58,502 nt of DNA from CAZTHL01 sp964613585 (GCA_964613585.1 CAZTHL010000011.1:1-58502); one strand, 5' to 3'. Counted from the first letter of the stretch, positions 1-8,834 are shown. Program-made: numbers and translations. The notes: a model not told the origin generated them from the sequence alone.

Positions 1-1193
1 GGCGGCGCGGCGCCGGCCGTCCCGGCGTCGTCGTCGAGCTCGAGGATCGCGGCCGCACCGGCCTGGCCGGTCGGCGGCTCGGCGTCGGCCGTCCCGGCGT
101 CGTCGTCGAGCTCGAGGATCGCGGCCGCACCGGCCTGGTCGGTCGGCGGCTCGGCGTCGGCCGTCCCGGCCTCAGCGATCGCCTCGTTCCAGGCTGGCGG
201 ATCGCCCCGGTTCGGGTCCTCGGCGAGCGCCGGCACGGCGGCCGTGCTCGCTTCCGGGCGGCCAATGGATCCGGCCTCGCTGGCGAGGCCCAACGGGGCA
301 AGCGGAGATACGTCCGGCCGGGCATTGGTGTCGTCGGCCGGGTCGTCGTCAACCCTCGTGCTCTCCCACCCGACTTCGGGCGAGCTCCCGGCGCCCGTCC
401 CGTCCGTCGTCGGCTCGTCGTCCGCCAGGGGTGGCCAGGGCGGCTCCGCCGCGGCGGACGAAGCCGGCCGCGGCACCGCCGTGACGGCGCCGTCGGTCAG
501 CCGGGTCGCGTGCTGCTCGATACCCTGCCAGACCTGCTCGACGATCCGCTCGGCGCCGCCTTCCGCCCAGTCCACACGGCAGTCCGAGGGACCAAGGGCG
601 GGGTCGGCCAGCAGCGCCAGGACCCCTTCGTAGCGGGTCTCGGAGGTCAGGCGATCAAGCCGCTGCTGCAGCGGGTCGAGCAGCGAATCGGGCACCCGAA
701 CGATGATGCGCGGCTCCTTGACCATGTCGTGGAAGCACGCGCGGACCACCGCCTCGGCCTCCTCGAGACCGTGCCGGGCGGTCATCGCCGGCATGATTCG
801 GGCCACGACGGAGAGCGCCAGGCGCACCGCCTCGTGCTGCAGCTCGCGGTCGGAGTCGCGCTGGGCTGCGACCAGGCCATCCAGCCGGCCGACCAGCCCG
901 TCGAGCGCCTCGGCGAGGCGCGCCTCGGCCTTCGCCGTGGCGGCCTCTCGGCCGCTGGCCTCGCCCTCGGCGAACGCCTGCTCGCGAGCGGCGGCGAGCT
1001 CGGCCTCGCCATAGCTGGGGGCCGACGGTTCCGGCGGACGGGCCGCGGCCGCGGCCGCCTCCGCCGCCTGCTGCCGACGGCGCTCGGCCTCGGCCTCGGC
1101 CCGGGCCTTGGCCTCGGCGCGCTGGCGGGCGCGGCGCGCCATGTCCTCCGGGTCGAAGGACCGCTCGAACAGGAAGCGTGCTGTCTCCGTCAT
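1..1193 (-). CDS. fliH: Flagellar assembly protein FliH, 3' end outside window
   Basis: This reading frame is open from an ATG at 1193 to the window edge, giving at least 397 residues; the C-terminus is missing. FliH is the stator-like regulator of the export ATPase FliI. The first roughly 225 residues fit the family: a charged Ala/Glu/Arg-rich N-terminal helix (about residues 15-50), a coiled segment, then a C-terminal domain with the DCRVDW-type motif near residue 210. Ordinary FliH ends about there. Here the frame continues for more than 170 residues of acidic Ala/Pro/Asp sequence that includes a 24-residue tandem repeat encoded at 19-162. It lies 16 bp downstream of fliG, in order fliF-fliG-fliH. 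The extension could be a linker to another domain beyond the edge. Confidence 0.85.
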   Translation of the reverse strand, partial: MTETARFLFERSFDPEDMARRARQRAEAKARAEAEAERRRQQAAEAAAAAARPPEPSAPSYGEAELAAAREQAFAEGEASGREAATAKAEARLAEALDGLVGRLDGLVAAQRDSDRELQHEAVRLALSVVARIMPAMTARHGLEEAEAVVRACFHDMVKEPRIIVRVPDSLLDPLQQRLDRLTSETRYEGVLALLADPALGPSDCRVDWAEGGAERIVEQVWQGIEQHATRLTDGAVTAVPRPASSAAAEPPWPPLADDEPTTDGTGAGSSPEVGWESTRVDDDPADDTNARPDVSPLAPLGLASEAGSIGRPEASTAAVPALAEDPNRGDPPAWNEAIAEAGTADAEPPTDQAGAAAILELDDDAGTADAEPPTGQAGAAAILELDDDAGTAGAAP

Positions 1194-1209
1194 CTCGGCC
1201 GGACCGCGC

Positions 1210-2238
1210 TCAGTAGACCAGCTCGTCGTCGCTCTTGCCCTCGGAGATCACGATCTCCTCGCGGGCAGCGAGATCCTTGGCGAGCTGGACCATGTACATT
1301 TGAGCCTCGTCGACCTCCTTCAGGCGCACCGGGCCCATGGACGCCATTTCCTCGCGCAGCAGCTTGGCGGCGCGCTCGGACATGTTCGACAGGAACAGGT
1401 CGCGCGTGGTCTCCGAGGCGCCCTTGAGCGCGGTCGACAGCTTGTTCTTGTCGACCTGGCGCAGCAGCACCTGCACCCCGGTCGGGTCGAGCCGCTGCAG
1501 ATCCTCGAAGGTGAACATCAGCGCCTTGATCCGCTCGGCGCTGTCGCGGTTGCGCTCCTCGAGGGCGGCCAGGAACTTGTTCTCGGTGTTTCGGTCGAGA
1601 TTGTTGAAGATCTCGGCCATCAGCTCGTGGGCGTCGCGGCGATTGGTGCGCGCCAGGTTCGACATGAACTCGGTGCGCAAGGTGCGCTCGACGTCGTCCA
1701 GGATCTCCTTCTGCACCGCCTCCATGCGCAGCATGAGCATGATGACCTCCATGGCGATGCTCTCCGGCAGCAGGCCGAGAACGCGGGCGGCGTGCTCGGG
1801 CCGGATCTTCGACAGCACCACGGCGACGGTCTGCGGGTATTCGTTCTTGAGGTAGTTGGCGAGCACCACCTCGTTCACGTTGGCCAGCTTCTCCCACATG
1901 GTCCGGCCGGCCGGACCACGGATCTCCTCCATGATCTGATCGACCTTGTCCTTGCCCATCACCTTGAGCAGCAGGCGCTCGGTGCTCTCGAAGGTGCCGA
2001 CCAGCGAGCCGGTGGTGGAGATCTGCTCGGCGAACTCGACGCACAGCCGCTCGACCAGGTTGGCGCTGATCGTGCCGAGATTGGCCATGGTCTGGGAGAG
2101 TTCCTTGATCTCCTCCTCGTCCATGTAGACGAAGAGGCGGGCGGCGTGCTCCTCACCCAGGGCCAGCATCAGCACGGCGGCCTTCTCCGGGCCGGTCAGC
2201 CCGCGATAGTCCTCGCGGATTCGAATGGGCGATGCCAT
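1210..2238 (-). CDS. fliG: Flagellar motor switch protein FliG
   Basis: A 342-residue protein with the full FliG architecture. The N-terminal domain (LTGPEKAAVLMLALGE, about residues 14-29) binds FliF. The middle armadillo-like domain includes the GPAGRTMWEKL segment, where EHPQ-type motifs reside. The C-terminal charged-helix domain faces the stators. FliG forms the upper ring of the C-ring and converts ion flow into torque. The start is ATG at 2238, preceded by AGGAAA at a good distance. It sits 35 bp after fliF and 16 bp before fliH, so the three are co-transcribed. Length and sequence are typical for alphaproteobacteria. Confidence 0.97.
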   Translation of the reverse strand: MASPIRIREDYRGLTGPEKAAVLMLALGEEHAARLFVYMDEEEIKELSQTMANLGTISANLVERLCVEFAEQISTTGSLVGTFESTERLLLKVMGKDKVDQIMEEIRGPAGRTMWEKLANVNEVVLANYLKNEYPQTVAVVLSKIRPEHAARVLGLLPESIAMEVIMLMLRMEAVQKEILDDVERTLRTEFMSNLARTNRRDAHELMAEIFNNLDRNTENKFLAALEERNRDSAERIKALMFTFEDLQRLDPTGVQVLLRQVDKNKLSTALKGASETTRDLFLSNMSERAAKLLREEMASMGPVRLKEVDEAQMYMVQLAKDLAAREEIVISEGKSDDELVY

Positions 2239-2273
2239 GGGGTTTCCTCGCGTTCGCGGCCGGCAGCGGGGGA

Positions 2274-3941
2274 TCAGGTTTCCTGGTGCATCCAGCCGCG
2301 GATGATCGCGACGGCTTCCTCGGGGTGCTTCTCGACGATCTCGCCGACCTTCTTGAGGGAGGACGCGCGGACGCGGCCTTCCACCTGGTTAAGATCGATC
2401 AACTGGTCGAGTTCGTCCTCGCCGTCCGCCGGCGGTGGCGCCAGCTCGGGCAGGCCGCCGTAGCCGCCGGGACCCGCCAGCGCCGGCTGCAGGCCACCGG
2501 GATCGCTCAGCAGATCGAACTCGTCGCCGGCCGGCTGCCCGGCGCCGTCGCCCTCGAGCATCCGCGTCAGCAGCGGCCGCACCACCAGCAGCATGACCAG
2601 GACCGCGACCACCGCCAGCACGGCCATCTCGGCCAGCCGGAACATGTCGTCCCGGGTCAGCCCGAGCGGGCCCGCGCTGGCCTCGGCGAAGCGCGCGTCC
2701 TCGCTGACGAAGGGCATGTTGACGACCTCGATGGTGTCGCCGCGGGCGGCGTTGAAGCCGACGGCCGAGCGGACCAGCGCCTCGATCTGCGCCATCTCCT
2801 CGGCGCCGCGCGGCGCGTACTCCGGGACGCCGTCGGCATTGGGGGCGTAGGTGCCGTCGACCAGCACCGCCACCGACAGCCGGCGGATGGTGCCGGTGTC
2901 GCGCACCGTGCTGACCACCTGGCGGTTGATCTCGTAGTTCACCGTCTCCTCGAGCCGGCTGGTCCGGCTGGAGGCGGTGGGCCCGCCGAACGCCGCGTCG
3001 GCGTCTTCCTCGGGCAGGTTGTTGGCCACCGTCACCGGGTCGAGGCCGTCGCCTTCGCGCGACTCGCTCTCCTCCTCGACCAGCTGGCTCGAGCGCGGCA
3101 CCTGGACGTCGGGGTCATACATCTCGTTGGTCGTGGTGACCCGGTCGAAATCCATGTCGACCGCCACCTTGGCGCGCACCTTGCCGTAGCCGATGGTGCG
3201 CGACAGCAGTTCCTCGACCCGGTCGGTCAGGCGTCGCTCGGCGGCCAGCCGCATCTCCTCGCTGTCCTCGATGCGCATCTCCTCGCCCTCGCCGGCGGGG
3301 CCGCGGGCCAGCAGGCTGCCGTTGTGATCGACGACCGAGATGTTGTCCGGCTCGAGCTGCGGCACCGCCGCGGCCACCAGATGCTGCACCGCCAGCACCT
3401 GCTCGCTGGCAAGCCCGCCCGTCTCGAGCCTCAGGAACACCGAGGCGCTCGGCTCCTGCTGGTCGCGGCTGAACAGCTCACGCTCGGGCAGGACCAGGTG
3501 CACCCGGGCTTGACGCACCCCGTCGATGGTGCCGATGGTGCGCGCCAGCTCACCCTCGAGCGCGCGCAGCCGGTTGATGTTCTGCACAAAGTTGGTGGTC
3601 CCGAAGCCGTCGCCCCGGTCAAAGATCTCGTAGCCGAGGGAGCCGCCCTTGGGCAGGCCCTCCTGTGCCATCATCAGGCGCAGCCGGTCGACCTGGTCGG
3701 TCGGCACGTGGATCGCAGCCCCGTCGCCGTGCACCTCGAACGGCACGCCGGCCTCCTCCAGCCGGGTGGCGATGGCGCCGCTGTCGGCCAGATCCAGATC
3801 CCGGTAGAGCAGCGTCATGTCCGTGGAGGACAGGCGCGCCGTCAGGAAGATGAAGAAGCCGACCAGCAGGACGGCGACGCCGGCCATGGCGGCCAGGCGC
3901 ATCGGCCCCAGGTTGCGCAGGGTTTGGACAAACGCGCTCAC
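2274..3941 (-). CDS. fliF: Flagellar MS-ring protein FliF
   Basis: FliF builds the membrane-supramembrane ring on which the C-ring and export gate assemble. I chose the GTG at 3941 (VSAFVQTLRNLG), preceded by AAAGGG. A longer frame to 4079 adds 46 low-complexity Arg/Pro residues unlike any FliF. The resulting 555 residues contain a first membrane helix at about 17-36, the YscJ/FliF periplasmic domain (LYRDLDLADSGAIATRLEE), the RVHLVLPERELFSRD motif, and a second membrane helix near 425-450. The C-terminal tail (VGEIVEKHPEEAVAIIRGW) is the FliG-binding region. It is the first gene of fliF-fliG-fliH and has a CtrA-type box about 185 bp upstream. Confidence 0.95.
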   Translation of the reverse strand: MSAFVQTLRNLGPMRLAAMAGVAVLLVGFFIFLTARLSSTDMTLLYRDLDLADSGAIATRLEEAGVPFEVHGDGAAIHVPTDQVDRLRLMMAQEGLPKGGSLGYEIFDRGDGFGTTNFVQNINRLRALEGELARTIGTIDGVRQARVHLVLPERELFSRDQQEPSASVFLRLETGGLASEQVLAVQHLVAAAVPQLEPDNISVVDHNGSLLARGPAGEGEEMRIEDSEEMRLAAERRLTDRVEELLSRTIGYGKVRAKVAVDMDFDRVTTTNEMYDPDVQVPRSSQLVEEESESREGDGLDPVTVANNLPEEDADAAFGGPTASSRTSRLEETVNYEINRQVVSTVRDTGTIRRLSVAVLVDGTYAPNADGVPEYAPRGAEEMAQIEALVRSAVGFNAARGDTIEVVNMPFVSEDARFAEASAGPLGLTRDDMFRLAEMAVLAVVAVLVMLLVVRPLLTRMLEGDGAGQPAGDEFDLLSDPGGLQPALAGPGGYGGLPELAPPPADGEDELDQLIDLNQVEGRVRASSLKKVGEIVEKHPEEAVAIIRGWMHQET

Positions 3942-4123
3942 CGGATCGGCCCTTTCGCGGCTTGGGTTGTGCGAGCTCGGACGGTGGCGGCGCCCGTGCG
4001 GCGCCCCGGCTCCAGGTTCCCGGGCGGGCCTTCCGCCGGCGGACCGGTCGGATGGCAAGCTGGGTTTCCGGCGGAGCAAGGTTACCGGCGAGCGAAACCG
4101 TGCTTGACGCTAATGTGCCGCTG

Positions 4124-4138
4124 TGAAGATAGGGTTAA
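4124..4138 (-). promoter_or_regulatory. Candidate CtrA box upstream of fliF
   Basis: Read on the minus strand this is TTAA-CCCTATC-TTCA. It matches the CtrA consensus TTAA-N7-TTAA at seven of eight positions with exact spacing. It is in an AT-richer patch 185 bp upstream of the chosen fliF start. Early flagellar operons such as fliF are CtrA-controlled in Caulobacter. Binding is inferred, and the long leader lowers certainty. Confidence 0.45.
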
Positions 4139-4275
4139 TCGAACGGCAGAATTTGCCTAGTAATCAGCCGGCAAACTCGCCAAAGAGCGGGGAGAGGGTC
4201 AGGCGAACCGCTCAGGAAAACAATAGCGGAACGCCTTCGACAGGATCAATGTCGATTAAGTATTATTGCCTGAAC

Positions 4276-4288
4276 TTTGATTATCAAA
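4276..4288. repeat. Perfect 13-bp palindrome after sciP
   Basis: TTTGAT-T-ATCAAA lies 3 bp beyond the sciP stop codon, in the sciP-fliF gap. It could be a weak terminator stem or an operator for fliF. There is no T-run after it on either strand. Confidence 0.4.
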
Positions 4289-4291
4289 TCG

Positions 4292-4597
4292 TCAGCTTTG
4301 ACCGGCATAGTCGCTGCGCTCGCTCGGCCGGTAGTCCTGCAGCCGCGTGGCGCGCAGCCCGGCAACGCCGTGGCTCTCCACCAGCCGCTGCCAGGACAGG
4401 AATTCCTCGACCGAGAGATTGTAGCGGCTGCAGGCTTCCTCGAGGGTGAGGAGGCCGGCGCGCACCGCGCTGACCACTTCCGCCTTGCGCCGGGAGACCC
4501 AGCGCTTGGTGTCCGGCGGTGGCAAATCGTCGATCGTCAGGGGGCGGCCCGAGGGGCCGATGACGCCGGCGTGCCGTCCCTGCCTGGGAGGGCTCAT
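4292..4597 (-). CDS. sciP: CtrA inhibitor SciP (DUF1153 family)
   Basis: A 101-residue helix-turn-helix protein of the SciP/DUF1153 family, which in Caulobacter binds CtrA and blocks its activation of target promoters. The signature DLPPPDTKRWVSRRKAE is at about residues 24-40. It is followed by AVRAGLLTLEEACSRYNLSVEEFLSW and the tail LRATRLQDYRP. I use the ATG at 4597, preceded by AAAGGAAC; an upstream start at 4642 has no ribosome site. The gene lies alone between flgE and fliF, all on the minus strand, and carries its own CtrA-type box at 4658-4672. Its presence inside the flagellar cluster suggests feedback on the CtrA-driven genes around it. Confidence 0.92.
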   Translation of the reverse strand: MSPPRQGRHAGVIGPSGRPLTIDDLPPPDTKRWVSRRKAEVVSAVRAGLLTLEEACSRYNLSVEEFLSWQRLVESHGVAGLRATRLQDYRPSERSDYAGQS

Positions 4598-4657
4598 CGT
4601 ACCGTTCCTTTGTGAAACTGCGCGTACCTGCTGAGGAAGCAAGATACGGATCTTGCT

Positions 4658-4672
4658 TTAACAAAGCCCTAA
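4658..4672 (-). promoter_or_regulatory. Candidate CtrA box upstream of sciP
   Basis: On the minus strand this reads TTAG-GGCTTTG-TTAA: seven of eight consensus matches with exact N7 spacing, 61 bp upstream of the sciP ATG. The core GCTTTG-TTAA recurs upstream of one glycosyltransferase gene, and flgB has a similar GGTTTG-TTAA. Confidence 0.6.
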
Positions 4673-4714
4673 TTTGGCTTGTCCGGTTTCGGCCAAGAGA
4701 TGGCGCGGCGAGAA

Positions 4715-4738
4715 CGGTCAATGCCTCGGCATTGACCG
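4715..4738 (-). terminator. Hairpin downstream of flgE
   Basis: CGGTCAATGC-CTCG-GCATTGACCG forms a perfect stem of at least 10 bp with a CTCG tetraloop, 43 bp after the flgE stop. No U-tract follows on the minus strand, so it is a terminator-like or mRNA-stabilising hairpin rather than a classic intrinsic terminator. Confidence 0.55.
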
Positions 4739-4780
4739 AAACTCGTCCGCAGTTTTATTCAGAGCTGACGAAAGTCAGGC

Positions 4781-6547
4781 TCAGCGCTTGATGCGGATCA
4801 GCTCGTCGAGCATTTCGTCCGACGTGGTGATGATCTTGGCCGAGGCGCTGTAGGCCCGCTGGGTGATGATCATGTTGGTGAACTCGGTGCCCAGATCGAC
4901 CGTGGAGCTTTCCAGAGCGCCCGAATTGATCGTGCCGGCGCCGCCGGTGTTGGCCTCGCGCAGGAAGTACGCGCCCGACTCACGGGTCTCGAGGAAGGCA
5001 TTCCCGGTCACCTCGGACAGACCGTTGGTGTTGGCGAAGGTCGCCAGCGGCACCTGATAGATGTCCAGGCTCTGGCCATTGTCGAACTGCGCCGTGACGA
5101 TACCCATCTCGTCGATGGTCACGCCGACGAACGAGCCGTACTGCAGGCCGTCCTGGTCGATCCGCCGGGTCAGGAACTCGTCACCGACCTGGGCCAGCCC
5201 GTCCTGGCCACCAAAGGTGCCGAGATTGATGGCGATCGGGCCGTTGGCATCCCAGTTCGCGCCGTTGTCGGGATCGAAGCCGAGCGTCTGCAGGTCCAGG
5301 CTGAGGTTGACCGGATCGCCGAGATTGCCGCCGGTGAGCAGGCCGTTGCCGTCGAACTGAACGCTGCCGAACTGGTCCCACGTGGCCGGCACCGCGGGAT
5401 CGGCGATCGGCGCGGTCGGCGTGCCGGTGGTCCAGCTCGAGGTCGCGGTGTCGTAGCGCGCCAGGTCGGACAGCCGGACGAGGTCGGCGACGTAGACATC
5501 CCACTGGCCGGTCGTCACCGCATCCTTCGCAAAGCGCAGCTCCAGATTGTACGCCGTGCCCAGGCTGTCGTAGATGGTGACGGTCATCGGGTAGCTGTCG
5601 CCGACGCCCATGCCGCCGGTCTGCACCGACGCCAGGGACTGCGCGGCGAGGCCATCGTTGGTCAGGCCGGTCACGTCCACGGCGAGCGGGCCAAGGGTGC
5701 CGATGCCGGTCAGGTCGATCCCGGCGGTCTCCAAGGTCCCCGTGCCGTCGGGATTGCCGGCGCCATCGATGTTCAGAGTCACCGGAGCGAGCGGACCGCC
5801 GACCGAGGTGCCGGTGGAGTCACGGACGTCGGTGACGGTCACGTTCCACGACGAGCCGGGACCCGTGCCGCCCGCGAATTGCAGATCAACGGAATGCATG
5901 GCCCCATCGGCGTCATAGACCGTCACGGTGCTGGTGAACGGCGCGGCTGTGCCCAGGTCGCCGGTGAGAGCCAGACCGGTGCTCACCGCCGGCGCAAAGG
6001 GCTGGGCATTGGGTGGCAGGTTGGCGGTGATGTCGATCTCGCTGGTCGCCCGCACGCTGCCGGTCAGGTCGGCGATGTTCACCGTGTCCAGCCCCGACAG
6101 GACGTTCTGGTTGACGCCCTGGGCGAGGGTGCCGTCCGGGTTCAGGCGCCAGCCCTGCAGGTAGAAGCCGGCGGCGTTGCGCAGGTTGCCGTCGGCGTCG
6201 GCCTCGAATTGGCCGGCGCGGGTGTACATGAAGGTGTTGTCGGACACGTCGGCCGCCTGCTCGCGCACGACGAAGAAGCCGTCGCCGATGACCGCCGAGT
6301 GGGTCGGGTTGGACGAGCCCTGGATCAGCCCCTGCCGGTCGAACTCGGCGAGCGGGCGGGCGCGCACGCCGCCGGGCGTGTACTGCGACTGGGTCGCGCT
6401 CTGGGTCACCAGGGTGCTGAACGAGGCACGGCTGCCCTTGTAGCCGACCGTGTTCACGTTCGAGATGTTGTCGGAGATGATGCCCATCGCCTGGCTCTGC
6501 GCCCTGAGACCGGATACACCGGAGAACATCGCGCCGTAGATACTCAT
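4781..6547 (-). CDS. flgE: Flagellar hook protein FlgE
   Basis: A 588-residue hook subunit. The N-terminal rod/hook domain is clear (GAMFSGVSGLRAQSQAM, ISDNISNVNTVGYKGSRASF), as is the C-terminal helix ending in TTSDEMLDELIRIKR. The variable middle, about residues 170-420, is rich in Gly, Thr and Asp and contains repeated TVTVYDADGAMHSVDL / TVTIYDSLGTAYNLEL segments, the two FlgE D2-type modules. FlgE polymerises into the universal joint outside the cell. The gene is last in fliK-flgD-flgE, 76 bp after flgD. That operon has a sigma-54 promoter at 8819-8834. The protein is longer than the enteric hook protein (about 400 residues), as is common in alphaproteobacteria. Confidence 0.97.
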   Translation of the reverse strand: MSIYGAMFSGVSGLRAQSQAMGIISDNISNVNTVGYKGSRASFSTLVTQSATQSQYTPGGVRARPLAEFDRQGLIQGSSNPTHSAVIGDGFFVVREQAADVSDNTFMYTRAGQFEADADGNLRNAAGFYLQGWRLNPDGTLAQGVNQNVLSGLDTVNIADLTGSVRATSEIDITANLPPNAQPFAPAVSTGLALTGDLGTAAPFTSTVTVYDADGAMHSVDLQFAGGTGPGSSWNVTVTDVRDSTGTSVGGPLAPVTLNIDGAGNPDGTGTLETAGIDLTGIGTLGPLAVDVTGLTNDGLAAQSLASVQTGGMGVGDSYPMTVTIYDSLGTAYNLELRFAKDAVTTGQWDVYVADLVRLSDLARYDTATSSWTTGTPTAPIADPAVPATWDQFGSVQFDGNGLLTGGNLGDPVNLSLDLQTLGFDPDNGANWDANGPIAINLGTFGGQDGLAQVGDEFLTRRIDQDGLQYGSFVGVTIDEMGIVTAQFDNGQSLDIYQVPLATFANTNGLSEVTGNAFLETRESGAYFLREANTGGAGTINSGALESSTVDLGTEFTNMIITQRAYSASAKIITTSDEMLDELIRIKR

Positions 6548-6623
6548 AACCCTTTACTCCTTATGGCCTCCCGCCGGGGCGGGGGCAAAGCATGTTTCAT
6601 GCCATCCCTGGCGATGGTCCGGC

Positions 6624-7307
6624 CTAGCTGGCGGCGCTGTCGCGGATCGCGAGCACGTTCGAGAGCGGCACCTTGTGGTCGCCGACGTCGAGGGTGATGT
6701 CGCTGCCGTCGAGCTCGACGCCGACGACGGTCTTGTGCACCGAGCTCGTCGCCTCGATCGGCGCGCCCTCGGCGTCGGTGCCGGTCACGTCAATGCGATA
6801 GGTGCCCTGGGGCTGCCGCTCGCCGTGCCGGTTCGTGCCGTCCCAGGCGAGGACATGGGCCCCGGCGGCGGTCTCGCCGGCGACCGTGTGGACCACGTTG
6901 CCGACGGCATCGACGATCTCGATCTCGACCGTCTCGGCGCCCGAGGGCAGGAAGTACCCGAAGCTGAGTGCGCCGTCCGCGCCCAGGCGCAGGGCGTCGC
7001 CCGCGAACTCGACCTGCTTGCCGGTCAGCGAGGCGGCGAAGGCCAGTTGGTGCGTCGACTGCAGGCCGATCAGCGAGTCCAGCTTGTCGTTGGTGTTGAT
7101 CGACTGCTCGACCTCGGTGAACTGCACCAGCTGATTGGTGAACTCGCTGGTGTCCATCGGCGAGATCGGGTCCTGGTTCTTCAGCTGGGTGGTCAGCAGC
7201 GTCAGGAAGTTGTCGAAGGTATCGCCGATCGACTGGCTGCCGCCGGCACCGGCGCCAGCGCCGAGCTGGCCGGTGAGGGAGCCCGGGGTGAGGGCGGATG
7301 TGTCCAT
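6624..7307 (-). CDS. flgD: Hook-cap / hook assembly protein FlgD
   Basis: A 227-residue FlgD, the scaffold that caps the growing hook. The N-terminal family motif is plain: FDNFLTLLTTQLKNQDP followed by PMDTSEFTNQLVQFTEVEQ (about residues 30-68). The C-terminal half carries the Fn3/Tudor-like FlgD domain with GTNRHGERQPQGTYRIDVTG, the usual WDGTNxxGxxxPxGxY motif. It is the middle gene of fliK-flgD-flgE, starting 12 bp after fliK ends. Confidence 0.96.
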   Translation of the reverse strand: MDTSALTPGSLTGQLGAGAGAGGSQSIGDTFDNFLTLLTTQLKNQDPISPMDTSEFTNQLVQFTEVEQSINTNDKLDSLIGLQSTHQLAFAASLTGKQVEFAGDALRLGADGALSFGYFLPSGAETVEIEIVDAVGNVVHTVAGETAAGAHVLAWDGTNRHGERQPQGTYRIDVTGTDAEGAPIEATSSVHKTVVGVELDGSDITLDVGDHKVPLSNVLAIRDSAAS

Positions 7308-7319
7308 GGGGTCGTCCTC

Positions 7320-8783
7320 CTAGACGCGGATGTCGAGCCGGCCCGAGCCGGCGGTATGCTGCCAGGCGGCGGGCGCCGGGTCGGCGGGGTCCGGCCCGTC
7401 CGGCTCGATCCCGCCGGATGCCGGGACGCCGGGCAGGTCGCCGCGCTCGGGGGTGTCGTCGCCCCGGCCGGTGAGGTTGAACTCGAGGCTGCCGGCGTCG
7501 GTCTCGAGGCCGGCCTCCTGCAGCGCTTGGGCGAGCGCCCGGGCGTCCCGCTGCAGCAGGTAGAGCGTTTCCGGCCGGTCGGCGGCGATGGTCGCCTGGA
7601 CATGGCCGTCGGCGGCGACCTGCATGTGCACCTCGACGCGGCCCAGATGGGCCGGCTTCAGCTGCATCTCGATCTTGCCGGCGCCGTCGCCGACCGCCTT
7701 GTGCACGCGCATGGCGATCTGGTCGAGCGCCGGCGGCGTCGGAGCCGCGCCGGCCTTGCCGCCCGCGGCCGCCGCCTCCGCGGCCTGCGCGGCCGCCGTC
7801 GCGGTCGGCGACGCGGCGGAGAGGGGCGCGTGGCTCTGCAGCTGGGCCAGGAGCCCGCGGTCGGCGCGGACGCCGCTGCCGTCCACCTCGATCGACCGCT
7901 CGGCTCCGCCGGTGCCGGTGATCCGGCCGAGCAGGGCCGCGGCCGGCTCGACGGGCCTGGCGACGCCGCCGCCGGCGCCCGTGGCAGGGCTGCTGACACC
8001 GGTGCCGGCCGGGCTGTCGGCGGGCCCGGTCGTCCCCCAGGGGATGGGCGGCCCGTCGGCGCGCGAGGGTGCCGGCGCACCGCGGCCGGTCCGGCCCGCG
8101 TCCGCCGCGGCCATCGCGTCCGGCTTGAGTCTCGGGTCGGCCTCGGCGGCGGCCGGCTGCCGAAGGCTGCCCGTCCCGGCGGCGGTCGCGGTCGTCTCCG
8201 GCGCCGCCGGGTCCGCTGACACAATGCCGGTCGGCGCGCCGCCGCCCGAGCCGGCCGAGGTGCTGGCCGCATCCTGGCCCCGGCCTTGGCTGCCCGTGGC
8301 CCCGGCGATGACGGCGGTGGCCGCGGTCGTGCCGGCGCCCGTTACCGTTGAGCCCGCGGTCCGATCGGAGGCGCTCGTGTCGGCGGAGCGGGCCGAGGTC
8401 GACGGGACGGCGTCGTTGGCCAACGCCTCCGCGCCGTTGCCGGCGGTGTCCGCTCGATCGGCGGCGTCCGGCTCCGCCTCACCGGCCTGGCTGCCTGCAG
8501 CCGTCCGGCCGGACTCGTCGGTCCGGGCAGCCGCCGGGTCCGCATCCCGATGGGAGGCCTGATCGCTGGCCTTGTCCCGTGCCCGGGTCCTGTCGGCGTC
8601 ACGCGCCCGCTCGCGCGGCCCGGCCGGCCGCTCGTCGCCGCGGGTGTCCGCCGTCTCGTGCCGGGCCGATGCATCATGCGTGGCCGAAAGCACCTGGGAA
8701 AATTCGCCGTCCGTCCTGTCGCGGCGGGGTTCGCTGCCCTTGGTCCCCGTGGAGACCAGGACATCGATCGGCCCGATAGCCAT
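7320..8783 (-). CDS. fliK: Flagellar hook-length control protein FliK
   Basis: A 487-residue FliK. About 330 residues of Ala/Gly/Asp/Thr-rich, low-complexity ruler sequence precede a conserved C-terminal substrate-switch domain at about residues 345-450. That domain carries the Flg_hook signature (GKIEMQLKPAHLGRVEVHM, then the VQATIAADRPETLYLLQRD region). FliK measures hook length and switches FlhB export specificity to filament proteins. It is the first gene of the operon, with the sigma-54 promoter about 36 bp upstream of the ATG. Recognition rests on the C-terminal domain and the neighbours flgD and flgE, because FliK N-termini do not conserve sequence. Confidence 0.93.
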   Translation of the reverse strand: MAIGPIDVLVSTGTKGSEPRRDRTDGEFSQVLSATHDASARHETADTRGDERPAGPRERARDADRTRARDKASDQASHRDADPAAARTDESGRTAAGSQAGEAEPDAADRADTAGNGAEALANDAVPSTSARSADTSASDRTAGSTVTGAGTTAATAVIAGATGSQGRGQDAASTSAGSGGGAPTGIVSADPAAPETTATAAGTGSLRQPAAAEADPRLKPDAMAAADAGRTGRGAPAPSRADGPPIPWGTTGPADSPAGTGVSSPATGAGGGVARPVEPAAALLGRITGTGGAERSIEVDGSGVRADRGLLAQLQSHAPLSAASPTATAAAQAAEAAAAGGKAGAAPTPPALDQIAMRVHKAVGDGAGKIEMQLKPAHLGRVEVHMQVAADGHVQATIAADRPETLYLLQRDARALAQALQEAGLETDAGSLEFNLTGRGDDTPERGDLPGVPASGGIEPDGPDPADPAPAAWQHTAGSGRLDIRV

Positions 8784-8818
8784 CTCAGCCCCGCTGATAC
8801 TGATTGCGGGGGCTCCTC

Positions 8819-8834
8819 AGCAAGCCGGAGGCCA
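8819..8834 (-). promoter_or_regulatory. Sigma-54 promoter of fliK-flgD-flgE
   Basis: On the minus strand this reads TGGCCT-CCGGC-TTGCT. The GG and GC dinucleotides have the exact sigma-54 spacing and the -12 element is consensus. The predicted transcript starts near 8807, about 24 bases before the fliK ATG. Palindromic activator-like sites lie 80-150 bp upstream. Confidence 0.7.

Noticed and set aside
2232..4160. Long plus-strand frame of over 600 codons opposite fliF
   Set aside because: Antisense to a clear fliF; His/Gln/Arg-rich translation typical of the reverse strand of GC-rich genes. The same applies to long frames opposite flgK, the glycosyltransferases, flgI and the symporter.
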